From Longimicrobiaceae bacterium (GTDB taxonomy: Bacteria > Gemmatimonadota > Gemmatimonadetes > Longimicrobiales > Longimicrobiaceae): 64,000 nt of DNA. Both the position numbers and the translations under genes were made by a program. A model generated the notes under the pieces. The model was not told the origin of the DNA. It saw nothing but the letters and a program-made list of their open reading frames with translations, and did no database searches. Shown piece after piece: positions 17,931 to 26,945 of this stretch. The stretch lies in the NCBI GenBank assembly GCA_036375715.1, contig DASVBS010000025.1, positions 36,054 through 100,053 on the forward strand. Reading direction: 5' to 3'. The stretch's first letter is position 1. The number at the start of each line of letters is the position of its first letter.

Positions 17931-18857
17931 ATGAAGAGCCGCTCATCTTTCCTCGTTCCTGCAATGCTCCTGCTCGCCGCCGGCTGCGCTGGCGAGCCCG
18001 AGACGAACGATCAGGCCGCCGGGGCTGCGGCGGATACCGCTCCGGCTTCCGCGGCCGGGTCGCAGGTCGCCCTGGTGGATGGGTTCTCCGGTCCCGAGTC
18101 GGTCCGGTACGACGAAGAGGCCGACGTCTATTTCGTGGGCAACTTCAATGGAAATCCCGCCGAGCTCGACAACAACGGCTTCATCAGCCGCCTTTCGCCG
18201 GATGGAGAGATCCTGGACCTGCAATTCATCGCAGGAGGGCAGAACGGCGTCACCCTCCACGCCCCGCGCGGAATGACCATCGTCGGTGACACCTTGTGGG
18301 CGTGCGACACGGACGCCGTACGCGGCTTCAACCGCACCACCGGCGAGCCGGTGGCGGAGGTGAGCTTCACGCAGTTCGAGCCCGGGTTCCTGAACGACAT
18401 CACGGCGGGGCCCAATGGAGAGCTCTACGTTACCGACAGCGGCCGCAACCGCATCTACCGCATCGATGGTCGCACCCCCTCCATCGCCCTCGAGGACGAG
18501 GCGCTGAATCGCCCGAACGGGATCACCTGGGACCGGACGACCGGGAATGCGGTGGTCGTCCCCTTCGGCGGAAACCAGGTCCTGAACCGCTGGGGAGGCG
18601 GTGCCCCAGGCCTGGAGCCGATCGCAGAGGGGCTGCAGGGCGGGAGATACGACGGGGTGGAGGTGCTTGGCTACCGCCGGTTGATGGTCGCCAGCCAAGC
18701 GGATTCCAGCATTCACATCGTGCAGGACGGACAGATCGCGTCCAGTCTGAAGACGGTGGGAGCGCCCGCGGACATCGGCTACGACCTCCGCCGCAACCGC
18801 GTCGCCGTGCCCTTCGTGGCGCTGAACCAGGTGGAGATCCTGCAGCTGCCTGAGTGA
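17931..18857 (+). CDS. Lipoprotein with SMP-30/NHL-type beta-propeller
   Basis: 308 residues. A lipoprotein signal (MLLLAAGC) is followed by an Ala-rich linker and a six-bladed propeller of the SMP-30/gluconolactonase/strictosidine-synthase class. Repeating blades include FSGPESVRYDEEADVYFVGNF, PRGMTIVGDTLWACDTDAVRGFN, LNDITAGPNGELYVTDSGRNRIYRID and LNRPNGITWD. Such proteins may be lactonases or non-enzymatic binding scaffolds; metal ligands cannot be assigned by eye. It ends 15 bases from the convergent next gene. Confidence 0.82.
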   Translation: MKSRSSFLVPAMLLLAAGCAGEPETNDQAAGAAADTAPASAAGSQVALVDGFSGPESVRYDEEADVYFVGNFNGNPAELDNNGFISRLSPDGEILDLQFIAGGQNGVTLHAPRGMTIVGDTLWACDTDAVRGFNRTTGEPVAEVSFTQFEPGFLNDITAGPNGELYVTDSGRNRIYRIDGRTPSIALEDEALNRPNGITWDRTTGNAVVVPFGGNQVLNRWGGGAPGLEPIAEGLQGGRYDGVEVLGYRRLMVASQADSSIHIVQDGQIASSLKTVGAPADIGYDLRRNRVAVPFVALNQVEILQLPE

Positions 18858-18872
18858 GGAGGGGGCGGGAGG

Positions 18873-19772
18873 TTACGACTCCAGCCAGCACTGCAGCACG
18901 GCCAGCGTACCTCTCGCCCCTGGAAATCCTCCTTCGCTCGTCAGCACGACGCCACCATTGTCGAGCAGCGCGACCGCCTCTCCCTGCACTTCGCCGAGCT
19001 GTTGCAGGTCCACCGTCACGGCCGGCGAACCGCTGCCGAGGAGGTCGGGGGTCCTCCAGATCCGCAGGCGCTTGTAGGTGCGGATTGCCACCCACTCCCC
19101 CGAGAGGGACGTCGACGCGCCGGTCACCTGCTCCTCCAGGGGCTGCGCACCCCGGGTCAGCGTACGAACGAGCTCCAACGTGGCCGGTTCGCCGTGAGGG
19201 ATCACTGCTGGATATCGGTACAGCTCGACCGACTCGGCTCGTCCTTTGGTGACCAGGTAGATCTCGCCCTGGGGCAGCACGAAGATTGCCTCGGTGTCTC
19301 TCGGCCCGCCCGGATAGCGGGCCGGTAGGAACTCCGCCTCCACCACCTCGCCCGACGTCGGATCCGGCTCCGGGAAGCGGTAGATCACGATCCGGTCCCG
19401 GCGGGCCGCGCCGTCCCCTGTATCGCCAACGTACAGACAGGTGCCGGCCGCACAGGACGCCAGAGCCAGATCCTCCCAGTCGTTTGCCAGGGCGCGCCCC
19501 ACCGGAACGCGGGCGAGGATCCCCTCGTCACGTCGGAACGCCACGAGTTCTGGTTCCGATCCTGAGTCGTTGTGAGACCAGATGACGCCGGGGTACCGGC
19601 GGCTCACCGCGACCCCGCTCGTCTCCTCCAACCCGTCGGGAAGGGGCGTTGGCGGCTGGACGACCTCGCACCCTTCGGTCCGCGCATCGCTCTGCCCGCA
19701 GGCAGACAGCACCACCAGGACGGCGAGCTCAATAGCGACGTCCCGCAGTCGCCCCCATCTACTTTTCTTCAT
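18873..19772 (-). CDS. Lipoprotein with predicted beta-propeller fold
   Basis: 299 residues with lipobox LSAC at residues 22-25. The mature protein has blade-like repeats (LEETSGVAVSRRYPGVIWSHNDSG, NDWEDLALA, CLYVGDTGDG, RDTEAIFVLPQGEIYLVTKG) that resemble phytase-like or esterase-like propellers seen as PE-PGRS/SdiA-regulated types; the exact family is uncertain. Its start overlaps the stop of the polyphosphate kinase gene (19769-19772), so the two are translationally coupled. This makes it the last gene of the operon running from 26827. A role in binding or hydrolysing a phosphate-rich surface product is speculation. Confidence 0.75.
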   Translation of the reverse strand: MKKSRWGRLRDVAIELAVLVVLSACGQSDARTEGCEVVQPPTPLPDGLEETSGVAVSRRYPGVIWSHNDSGSEPELVAFRRDEGILARVPVGRALANDWEDLALASCAAGTCLYVGDTGDGAARRDRIVIYRFPEPDPTSGEVVEAEFLPARYPGGPRDTEAIFVLPQGEIYLVTKGRAESVELYRYPAVIPHGEPATLELVRTLTRGAQPLEEQVTGASTSLSGEWVAIRTYKRLRIWRTPDLLGSGSPAVTVDLQQLGEVQGEAVALLDNGGVVLTSEGGFPGARGTLAVLQCWLES

Positions 19773-22700
19773 GACGTCCGGAAAGCGGTCCCCGCCTGGT
19801 GATAACTTCCGTCGGCGTGCAGGACCCAGCCTTTGGGGTTAGCCAGATCTTCGGTAAGGATGCTGGCCAGGGTGGCACGATGCCGCGGATCGAAAATCGG
19901 CGTGATGATCTCCACGCGGCGACTCAGGTTCCGCGGCCGCCAGTCGGAGGAACCGATGAAGTACTCGGGATCACCCCCGTTCCAGAACTCGAAGATGCGG
20001 GCGTGCTCGAGGAATCTCCCCAGGATGCTGCGCACGGTGATGCGCTCGGACAGTCCCGGTACGCCTGGACGAAGGCAGCAGATACCCCGAACCACCAGGT
20101 CACAGCGGACACCCGCCTGCGAGGCGCGATAGAGGGCCGCGATCACCTCGGGATCCGTGAGGCCGTTGATCTTCACGCGAATCCGCCCCTCGCGTCCAGC
20201 ACGGGCATGGTCGACCTCCCGTGAGATCAACTCCAGGAAGCGCTCGCGCATGTTGAATGGCGCCACCAGCAGGTGCTCGAACTGCGTGGGTGCCGAGTAG
20301 CCGGTAAGGCCGTTGAAGACGTCCTGCAGTTCCTCGCCGAGCTCCTGATTCGCGGTCAGCAAGCCGAGGTCGGTGTAGGCGGCCGCAGTGGCCGCGTTCA
20401 GGTTTCCGGTCCCGATGTAGGTGTAGCGCTTCAGGCCCGCCGGCTCGCGCCGCACGATCAGCAGCACCTTCGCGTGCACCTTGAGGTGGGCGGGCCCGTA
20501 GACGACGTGAATCCCCGTCGATTCCAGCTTGCGAGCCCACTCGATGTTGCGCTGCTCGTCGAAGCTCGCCTTCAGCTCGACCAGCGCCAGCACGTCTTTC
20601 CCCTGCCGACGCGCCTTGCGCAGCAGGTTGACCACCTGCGACGAGCGGCTCGTCCGGTAAAGCGTGATCTTCACCGAGACGACCTTGTCGTCGCTCACCG
20701 CCGCGGAGAGTACCCGCTCCACGCTCTCTTCGAAGGAATCGTAAGGGAAGCGAACGAGGATGTCCCCCTCGGAGAGCTGCTGCCACACCGAACGTCCGTC
20801 CAGGGGCTGCCGCCGTTCGAGCGGCGGATAGTGAAGCTCCTCCACCGGCAGGTCGGCGATTTCGGCGAGACCGAAGAGGTCCACCAGCCGGTCGACTGCG
20901 TAGACGTCCGCGGGGCCCAGGGTGGAGACAGATTCGCCCGCGGCGAACTGCAGCTCGCGTAGCAGCGAATCACGCATCTCCTCAGGCATGGAGTCCTCCA
21001 CCTCGAGGCGCACGATGGGCCCCAGCGAACGACGGAGGAGCTTCTCCTGCACCGCCTGCAGGAGATCCGGGGTGTCCTCGTCGATGTCGAGGTTCGCGCT
21101 GCGTGTCACCCGGAAGACGTAGGCGTGCGCGACGTCCAGACCGCGGTACAGCTCCGGAAGACCGGCCCGGATCACCTCTTCGATGGGGATGAAGCGACGC
21201 CCGCCGGGCAGCGGCACGAAGCGCGGGAGCTCGCCGGGCAGCTCGATGGCCGCGAAATGCTCGGCTCCGTCCTCCGCGGAGCGGACCACCACGGCGAGCG
21301 CGGGGCGAAGATTCCGGATGTGCGGGAAGGGGTGGCTGGGATCCGCGGCCAGCGGCGTCAGCACGGCCGCGAGCTGCATCGCGTAGTTGTCCTCCAGGTA
21401 GTCCCGGTCGTACTCGTCGAGGTCGTCCCAGCTCAGCAGCTCGATCCCCTCGTCCCGAAGGTCCGGGATCAGCTCGTTCCAGAGGAATGCGTACGTATCG
21501 GTGAGGATCTGGCGCACGCGCAGACCGATTGCCTCGAGCTGCTGACCAGGCGTGAGCCCGTCCAGGGTGAGCTTGCGGCTACCGGAGGCGAGCTGCTTGT
21601 GAAAGCCGGCGACACGCGTGCGGAAGAACTGGTCGAGGTTCGACCCCAGAATGGAGACGAAGCGGACGCGCTCGAGCAGCGGAACGGTGGGATCTTTAGC
21701 CAGCGCGAGAACCCGCTCCTGAAAGGCCAGCTCGCTCAGCTCCATGTTCAGGAGCGCCTCGGGCGGCGGTCGGTCGAGACCCTTCGTCTTCTGCCGCTCG
21801 AAGGCACCCGTGGGCCCGGTCACCTGGGCCGACTCGTCCCGACTCAGCAGTCGGAAGGGCCTCTCAGGCACGGCTGGCCGAGCCTGGTGCTGCTCGTGCT
21901 CCGGCTCCGATCGCACGGTCGGTGCGCTCAGGAACGCGGTCCGGGAAATCGTGTGCAGTGCGGTGAGGGTCGACGTATCGCGCAGCTCGAGCGAGGCGGC
22001 GCGCCTGATCGCGGAATCGAGCGGCACCCAGACGATCTCGTCCGCGCATTCTTCCTCTCTCACCGGGGTGTTGCGCTGCGCGAGCCAGACCTCGAGAGCC
22101 GGCCGATTCCCGAACCCCGGGTTGGTACTCAGCAGCCGCACCTCACCGTGCGAGGAGCCGAAGGTAGCACGGAGTACTCGCCGGCACGCCTCCTCGCCCC
22201 AACCGGGACCTACCGGGATGCGCAGCCCGTCTTCTTTTCGCACCAGCGCCAGCTCCTGGCCGCGCTGCAGCACCACCGCCACCTGGCGGGCGCTGACCAG
22301 CTCACGCTGCAGCCGCTCGACCTCCACTTCGTCGAGGATGTCGCGCGCCCGCGCGATGCGCGAGGAAAAGGTGGGCGCCAGGCCGTGCGCGGTCCGCAGC
22401 TCCGCCACCAGCTTCTTGATCGGCCCGTCGTCCTCGACCGGGATCGTGACCTCCAGCTCGTCGAATTCGACAGCGATATCCCCCTGGCGGAGGGTAACGG
22501 CGTCCAGCGCGAGCACGATGTCCTCGTCAATCCCGTCCAGATGGGCGGTTCGCTTCCAGCGCATCGTCTCCAGCTCGAGGCGTACGGTGAGGCTGTCGGG
22601 CTCTAGCATGGAGCGGAGAAGCCGCGCCGGCTCGGAGTCGCGGGCGAAGAGCTCCTCCGGTTCGGCGCCGTTCACCTCCGCGATGGAGTGGCTTCGCACG

Positions 22701-22951
22701 CGGTCCCCCTCCGGCCCTTCACGCTCCTGGACGTCGACGGATAGGGTGCGCACTCCGTCGGCGCGGATCGTGAGCCGCGCCGTCACTCCGCGACGGTCGA
22801 GATCGGCGGCGAGGGTATCGAAGTAGATCTCGCGGAAGAATTCCTTGCGGGCGTGCCCCGCGCGCAGGCCAGGCACGATCTCGCCCATTGCGAGATGCTC
22901 GAGCAGCTCGCGGGAGGGAACCTCGAAGCGGAGCACCCGTTCGGAGGTCAT
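19769..22951 (-). CDS. ppk1: CYTH-Nudix-like-PPK1 fusion polyphosphate kinase
   Basis: 1060 residues; ordinary PPK1 has about 690. Residues 1-205 form a CYTH (triphosphate tunnel) domain: REIYFDTLAADLDRRGVTARLTIR and FDELEVTI fit, although the N-terminal ExExK is degenerate. Residues 222-345 look like a Nudix fold (VAVVLQRGQELALVRKEDGL), but the Nudix box lacks its catalytic glutamates. Residues 400-1045 are a full PPK1: ELSELAFQERVLALA, SNLDQFFRTRVAG, the phospho-acceptor His826 in KVHAKVLL, IGTGNLN, and His983 in LEHARIF. PPK1 makes polyphosphate from ATP reversibly. CYTH is related to the VTC polymerase fold, so the extra domain may bind product or an inositol/oligophosphate regulator. Confidence 0.92.
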   Translation of the reverse strand: MTSERVLRFEVPSRELLEHLAMGEIVPGLRAGHARKEFFREIYFDTLAADLDRRGVTARLTIRADGVRTLSVDVQEREGPEGDRVRSHSIAEVNGAEPEELFARDSEPARLLRSMLEPDSLTVRLELETMRWKRTAHLDGIDEDIVLALDAVTLRQGDIAVEFDELEVTIPVEDDGPIKKLVAELRTAHGLAPTFSSRIARARDILDEVEVERLQRELVSARQVAVVLQRGQELALVRKEDGLRIPVGPGWGEEACRRVLRATFGSSHGEVRLLSTNPGFGNRPALEVWLAQRNTPVREEECADEIVWVPLDSAIRRAASLELRDTSTLTALHTISRTAFLSAPTVRSEPEHEQHQARPAVPERPFRLLSRDESAQVTGPTGAFERQKTKGLDRPPPEALLNMELSELAFQERVLALAKDPTVPLLERVRFVSILGSNLDQFFRTRVAGFHKQLASGSRKLTLDGLTPGQQLEAIGLRVRQILTDTYAFLWNELIPDLRDEGIELLSWDDLDEYDRDYLEDNYAMQLAAVLTPLAADPSHPFPHIRNLRPALAVVVRSAEDGAEHFAAIELPGELPRFVPLPGGRRFIPIEEVIRAGLPELYRGLDVAHAYVFRVTRSANLDIDEDTPDLLQAVQEKLLRRSLGPIVRLEVEDSMPEEMRDSLLRELQFAAGESVSTLGPADVYAVDRLVDLFGLAEIADLPVEELHYPPLERRQPLDGRSVWQQLSEGDILVRFPYDSFEESVERVLSAAVSDDKVVSVKITLYRTSRSSQVVNLLRKARRQGKDVLALVELKASFDEQRNIEWARKLESTGIHVVYGPAHLKVHAKVLLIVRREPAGLKRYTYIGTGNLNAATAAAYTDLGLLTANQELGEELQDVFNGLTGYSAPTQFEHLLVAPFNMRERFLELISREVDHARAGREGRIRVKINGLTDPEVIAALYRASQAGVRCDLVVRGICCLRPGVPGLSERITVRSILGRFLEHARIFEFWNGGDPEYFIGSSDWRPRNLSRRVEIITPIFDPRHRATLASILTEDLANPKGWVLHADGSYHQAGTAFRTS

Positions 22952-23000
22952 CGGACGGCTCGGCTGGGGCTCATCTGGAGAGAGGCCATGCGCTGAGGGG

Positions 23001-25577
23001 TCAGAAAGGAACGCCGAATTTGAAGTAGATCGTACCGTGGTCGCCTTCGGCGTAGAGAGCAGACGCCGCGATCAGAGTCGAGCGCACGCGGAAGCGAAAC
23101 CAGAGGCCGCCACCGTAGGCGGTGTGCCATCCTCCCGGCGATTCACCGTCGACGTATACCCGGCCGGCGTCCGCCAATCCAAGAACTCCGAGATCACCCC
23201 TAACGATCCACTTTACCTTCCCGAGCGGCAGGCGAGCCTCGGCATTCCCGAACACCATCGCGTCGCCTGCATACCGCTGAAAGCGGTACCCCCGCACCGT
23301 GGCGGAGCCGCCGAGAAACGCGGCTTCGTGGATCGGGAAGTCACCCCACAGGTGCATTCCCCCTGCCCGCAGTGCAAGCGTGGGGGAGCCGCGAAACAAC
23401 GGCGTCAGGTACGCGGAGGCGACGGCGTGCGCCTCGCCGAAGGCTTCATCCGCGTCCCAGAATGCCGGATATCCGCTCCCGCCGACCCGCAGGGACACCC
23501 CACGCGTCGGAAAGAGGGTGGCGTCGCGCGTGTCCACCACCAGCTCCGATCGTCCCCCCACCTGCCCGTAGTTCCGCCCACCCTCGTGGCCCGCCGCGAA
23601 GGGAGTTCCCTCCGGCTCCTGAGTGCGCGTGAACTCGACGACAGGCCCCAGCGAAAACCGTGCGGCCCTCCCCAGCTCCTGATACCAGGACACACCCGCC
23701 AGCAACCTGTTCTGGCGCACCACGTAGAAATCCGCGTTCTCGCTGGCTTCCGACTCGTTCCCGAACCCGTAGAAGTGGAGCGGGTCGAGCTGAGACACGA
23801 AGAGCTCGACCTCCATTCCTGCTGACGATCGGGGCCGCCGGAAGTCACCCCGGACCCCACCGGCAAACGCGCCGGTCAGCGTGCCTACCTCCAGGCCGAC
23901 GTCGAGCCGGAAATCGTACGGGACCTGGCGAAATCCGTAGCGCGTATAGCTTCGGGTCAGGCCGAGGATCAGACCTTCCGACGAGTGGTAATCGAGCGAG
24001 GGAATCCACCGGCGCAGCGCCCCCCAGTCGCGGAACGATTCGCCGCTCAGCGACTGAACCGCCTCCGGTGCTTCGTATTCTGCCGTATCAACGATCGTCC
24101 CCCGACCGCGAACCAGCTCGTTCTCACCCCCGGTATCGTGCAACGAAGTGTGCCCCCCCACCGTGGACGAATCAGTCAGGTGGTCGTCCCCTCCCCCGCC
24201 GATCAGGCGAACTCCAATCGATCTGCCTTCCCCGCCACGCACCACCGCGCGATCGTCGCCCCCGTGGAGGTAAATGCGTATCTCGCGCGTCTCTGACCGG
24301 CGGAAGACGCGGTCGAAGAAGGCATCTCCTTCGTCAGGCGAGGACTGCCCCTCTTCGCCCGGAAAGAGGCGCACGCGCACCTCGCCGTCGCCGATCCGCT
24401 CCACCAGCGCGAAGTCGTCCTCGTCCGTCGCCGGCACATCGACCTCGGTGGAGATGAGGTCGTAGAACTCCTCGGCGGCTTCCGGCAGTGCGTCCCGACG
24501 CCAGCGGAGGATCTCCCCGATCTCCCGCGAGGTGTCGCCTACGTACTCGGGCGGGAGGCGGCTCATCGCCTCGTCGATGACCTCATTGGTCACGCGGGAG
24601 ACGACGAAGGCAGCGACTGAATCCCACGTGCTGCGGTCGAGACCGGAGAGCAGGCGTCGGTCCAGCTCGCGGCCGTTGAGCGTAAGTCCCTCCAGGTAGT
24701 ACCCCCTGCCAAAGCGCACCGCGTTGGGCGCGAAGGTCCGGCCCAGAACCATGAGGAGACCGTCATAGTCCACGAACGCGTAGTCGCGGTCCCGCGGGAT
24801 CGGTCGATAGCGTGTGATGCCCCCGGGCTCCTTCACCTCCGCCCAGCGCCACTGATCGTCGTGCCGGTCCCAGTCGCCGATCATCAGGTCCACCAGACGA
24901 GCGGTCAGGAACTCGGTCGCGTCGACCCGATTGGTGCGATCCTCCTCCAGGCGTTCCAGAAGCGTCTCCGTCCCGACGATCCTGGAGAAGCCACCGAATC
25001 CGGCCGTGCCTCCCTCGCCTTCTTCGGGGCGTTCCTCGATGATTCCCAGCATGCCCGCGAACTCTTCGCGAAACTCGCCCAGGGCGGGGTCATCGGGCAT
25101 CACCGCCAGCGACGGTTCGGGATGCAGCACACCGACCGCATCCAGAATGGGCGGCACCATGAGCGCGCCGGCCGGATGTAGGGAGCTGACCTGATCCTGG
25201 ATCGCGGTGCCTACCAAGGTGCCATGCAGCGCCGGTTCATCCGATAGCTGAGGGAACTTGTCCACCGAGCGGAAGGTGTACTCGCGCCCGTTGTGGGACA
25301 GGAAGCGTAGCGAGATGGTCTGATTGCCGCCGCCGCGCTGGGTAGGGGTGAGCCCGCCCGCGAAGGTGTCCAGCGCGAGCACGGGGACGCGAATGGGGGT
25401 GGCCCACGCCGCGCGGTAGTCGTCCCCGAAAATTAATCCCCGCAGTCCCGAACCGGCGTACTGCGGCCCGGGGACGACGGTGACCGAATCCTGCGCTCGC
25501 GCCGGGGCATCACCTGTGACCAGCGCGAACACGCCGAGCGCGAGAGCGAATCCCTGTCCAGGACGAAGTGGGATCAT
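23001..25577 (-). CDS. Outer-membrane surface-antigen barrel fused to kinase-like domain
   Basis: 858 residues from the ATG at 25577, giving a signal peptide ending APARA; an upstream ATG (25667) would add 30 non-signal residues. Residues about 85-290 carry motifs like those of CotH/FAM20C/HipA-type atypical kinases: GREYTFRSVDK (a possible beta-3 Lys), GDWDRHDDQWRW (234-245, a catalytic-loop-like block) and PRDRDYAFVDYDG (261-273, a metal-binding-loop-like block). Residues 430-520 include a Gly/Asp-rich stretch. The C-terminal half is a BamA/TamA-like surface-antigen barrel ending in Phe (KFGVPF). The kinase reading is inference. The gene lies 49 bases upstream of the polyphosphate kinase. 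Confidence 0.75.
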   Translation of the reverse strand: MIPLRPGQGFALALGVFALVTGDAPARAQDSVTVVPGPQYAGSGLRGLIFGDDYRAAWATPIRVPVLALDTFAGGLTPTQRGGGNQTISLRFLSHNGREYTFRSVDKFPQLSDEPALHGTLVGTAIQDQVSSLHPAGALMVPPILDAVGVLHPEPSLAVMPDDPALGEFREEFAGMLGIIEERPEEGEGGTAGFGGFSRIVGTETLLERLEEDRTNRVDATEFLTARLVDLMIGDWDRHDDQWRWAEVKEPGGITRYRPIPRDRDYAFVDYDGLLMVLGRTFAPNAVRFGRGYYLEGLTLNGRELDRRLLSGLDRSTWDSVAAFVVSRVTNEVIDEAMSRLPPEYVGDTSREIGEILRWRRDALPEAAEEFYDLISTEVDVPATDEDDFALVERIGDGEVRVRLFPGEEGQSSPDEGDAFFDRVFRRSETREIRIYLHGGDDRAVVRGGEGRSIGVRLIGGGGDDHLTDSSTVGGHTSLHDTGGENELVRGRGTIVDTAEYEAPEAVQSLSGESFRDWGALRRWIPSLDYHSSEGLILGLTRSYTRYGFRQVPYDFRLDVGLEVGTLTGAFAGGVRGDFRRPRSSAGMEVELFVSQLDPLHFYGFGNESEASENADFYVVRQNRLLAGVSWYQELGRAARFSLGPVVEFTRTQEPEGTPFAAGHEGGRNYGQVGGRSELVVDTRDATLFPTRGVSLRVGGSGYPAFWDADEAFGEAHAVASAYLTPLFRGSPTLALRAGGMHLWGDFPIHEAAFLGGSATVRGYRFQRYAGDAMVFGNAEARLPLGKVKWIVRGDLGVLGLADAGRVYVDGESPGGWHTAYGGGLWFRFRVRSTLIAASALYAEGDHGTIYFKFGVPF

Positions 25578-25690
25578 GCGGTGCCCGCCGGCGTGTCTGT
25601 GTTTTCGAGTCGCAATCGTACCGGAAGGCCGGTCGATGCATCGCCAGCGCGGCGCACAGAAGCGCAAACCATGCCGGCGGGCGGTCGGTG

Positions 25691-26827
25691 TCAGGACCGA
25701 TCCTCCGCGGGGACGCGAGTGGAGCGGGCGCGCGAGCGGAGTCTGAAGGGAATGTACTCCGCGGCCTCGACCTGCGCCGACCAGCGCTCGTCGAGGGCGC
25801 CGACGAGATCGATCGGGCTGATGTCCTCCTTCATCCGTACGAGATACTCGAGTGTCGTGATCCCCTCTTCACGTGGCGCGATCCGCACCAGTCGCCAGTC
25901 CATGGCCATGTCGGCCAGGGCTTCCTGAACCGTGTGTCGCGCCACCTCGGGCCGCTCCGCGTGCACGAGCAGGATCCCGTCCGTCCTCATGTCCTCCGCC
26001 TCTTCCAGCAACGAACGCCGGATCTCCTTGCGCCGCTCCGGGGTCTGGGCGACGAAGAGCTCGGAGGAGCCGGTGGAGAGAATCCCCGTCTCACCGTACC
26101 GTCCGCCGTAGATCGACCCGATGTTGAAGCGCCACAGGATGAGTACGACAAAGTTGAAAATGATGGACATCACCAGCGCCACGTCGAGCGCCTGGACGCC
26201 GGCCGACAGGCCGATCGCGATGACCAGGAATATGTAGACGGCGTCGCGGGGATCTTTCAGTGTATTGCGGAAGCGCACCGCCGCGACGATCCCGGCGAGG
26301 CTGAACGCCAGTGCGAGGCTGTTCTTGACCACCAGAGCGATCCCGGCCACGACGATCGGTAGGATGACCACCGCCCTCACCAGCGCGGGGTCGTACTGTA
26401 GGCGCTTGATGCGCATGTACACGCCGGCGACCGGCACGATGAGCGCGAGGGCGCCCAGGATGGCCAGGGTCGTCGCGTAGGCGCGATCGAGCGCCATACG
26501 CACCATAGCCCTCTCGGCCGACGTCGCGTCGATCGTCTCGCCTCCGATGACCTGACTCGCCTCATCGCTGATCGCGGGGAGCGTCACCGGACTGAGAAAC
26601 GCGCGTCGGGTCGAAGGAAAGTAGTGGGTGAGCGCCGCGACCAGGGCGATCAGCACCACGTAGTAGAGGAAGAGGCGAAGGAAAGGGGAGTCCCGAACCC
26701 AGGCGAGAAACTCGGCTCCCGGACCGCGACGGGTCGGCGCCACAGGGGGGATCGGATCCTTTTCCAGGCCGGGGGCATTCGCCTCCAGCTCCGCCAGCTC
26801 GTCGATACGGATCCGCTCTTCGTCCAT
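25691..26827 (-). CDS. DUF4956 membrane protein
   Basis: 378 residues from the ATG at 26827; the longer frame to 26926 adds unlikely sequence. About five transmembrane helices (near 50-68, 118-138, 150-168, 197-213, 215-231) surround the DUF4956 signature VRFRNTLKDPRDAVYIFLVIAIGLSAG (184-210, key residues R185, R187 and D192). A soluble C-terminal domain (about 255-378) has a ferredoxin-like alternation. In other bacteria DUF4956 genes stand next to VTC-type polyphosphate polymerases and CotH proteins. Here the neighbours are a CYTH-PPK1 and a kinase-like surface protein, which supports a shared function in polyphosphate handling at the membrane. It is the first gene of the minus-strand operon. 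Confidence 0.88.
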   Translation of the reverse strand: MDEERIRIDELAELEANAPGLEKDPIPPVAPTRRGPGAEFLAWVRDSPFLRLFLYYVVLIALVAALTHYFPSTRRAFLSPVTLPAISDEASQVIGGETIDATSAERAMVRMALDRAYATTLAILGALALIVPVAGVYMRIKRLQYDPALVRAVVILPIVVAGIALVVKNSLALAFSLAGIVAAVRFRNTLKDPRDAVYIFLVIAIGLSAGVQALDVALVMSIIFNFVVLILWRFNIGSIYGGRYGETGILSTGSSELFVAQTPERRKEIRRSLLEEAEDMRTDGILLVHAERPEVARHTVQEALADMAMDWRLVRIAPREEGITTLEYLVRMKEDISPIDLVGALDERWSAQVEAAEYIPFRLRSRARSTRVPAEDRS

Positions 26828-26945
26828 GGGATTATGTGGGAGTGAGCCGCCGAACTCGGCAAGAAGCGTGCTGCACGTGGCCCACCTCTTGCCCCTCCCT
26901 CCGTCCGGAAGATGGCGGAATTTCATCCATTTCGCGCGAGGAAGC

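Noticed and set aside
18873..19772. Considered as part of the SMP-30 lipoprotein pair with 17931
   Set aside because: Both are propeller-like lipoproteins, but they are convergent, share no obvious motif, and the second is coupled to the polyphosphate kinase gene instead.
21125..22606. Long plus-strand frame inside the polyphosphate kinase gene
   Set aside because: Antisense shadow; the minus strand encodes a complete PPK1 with all catalytic motifs.
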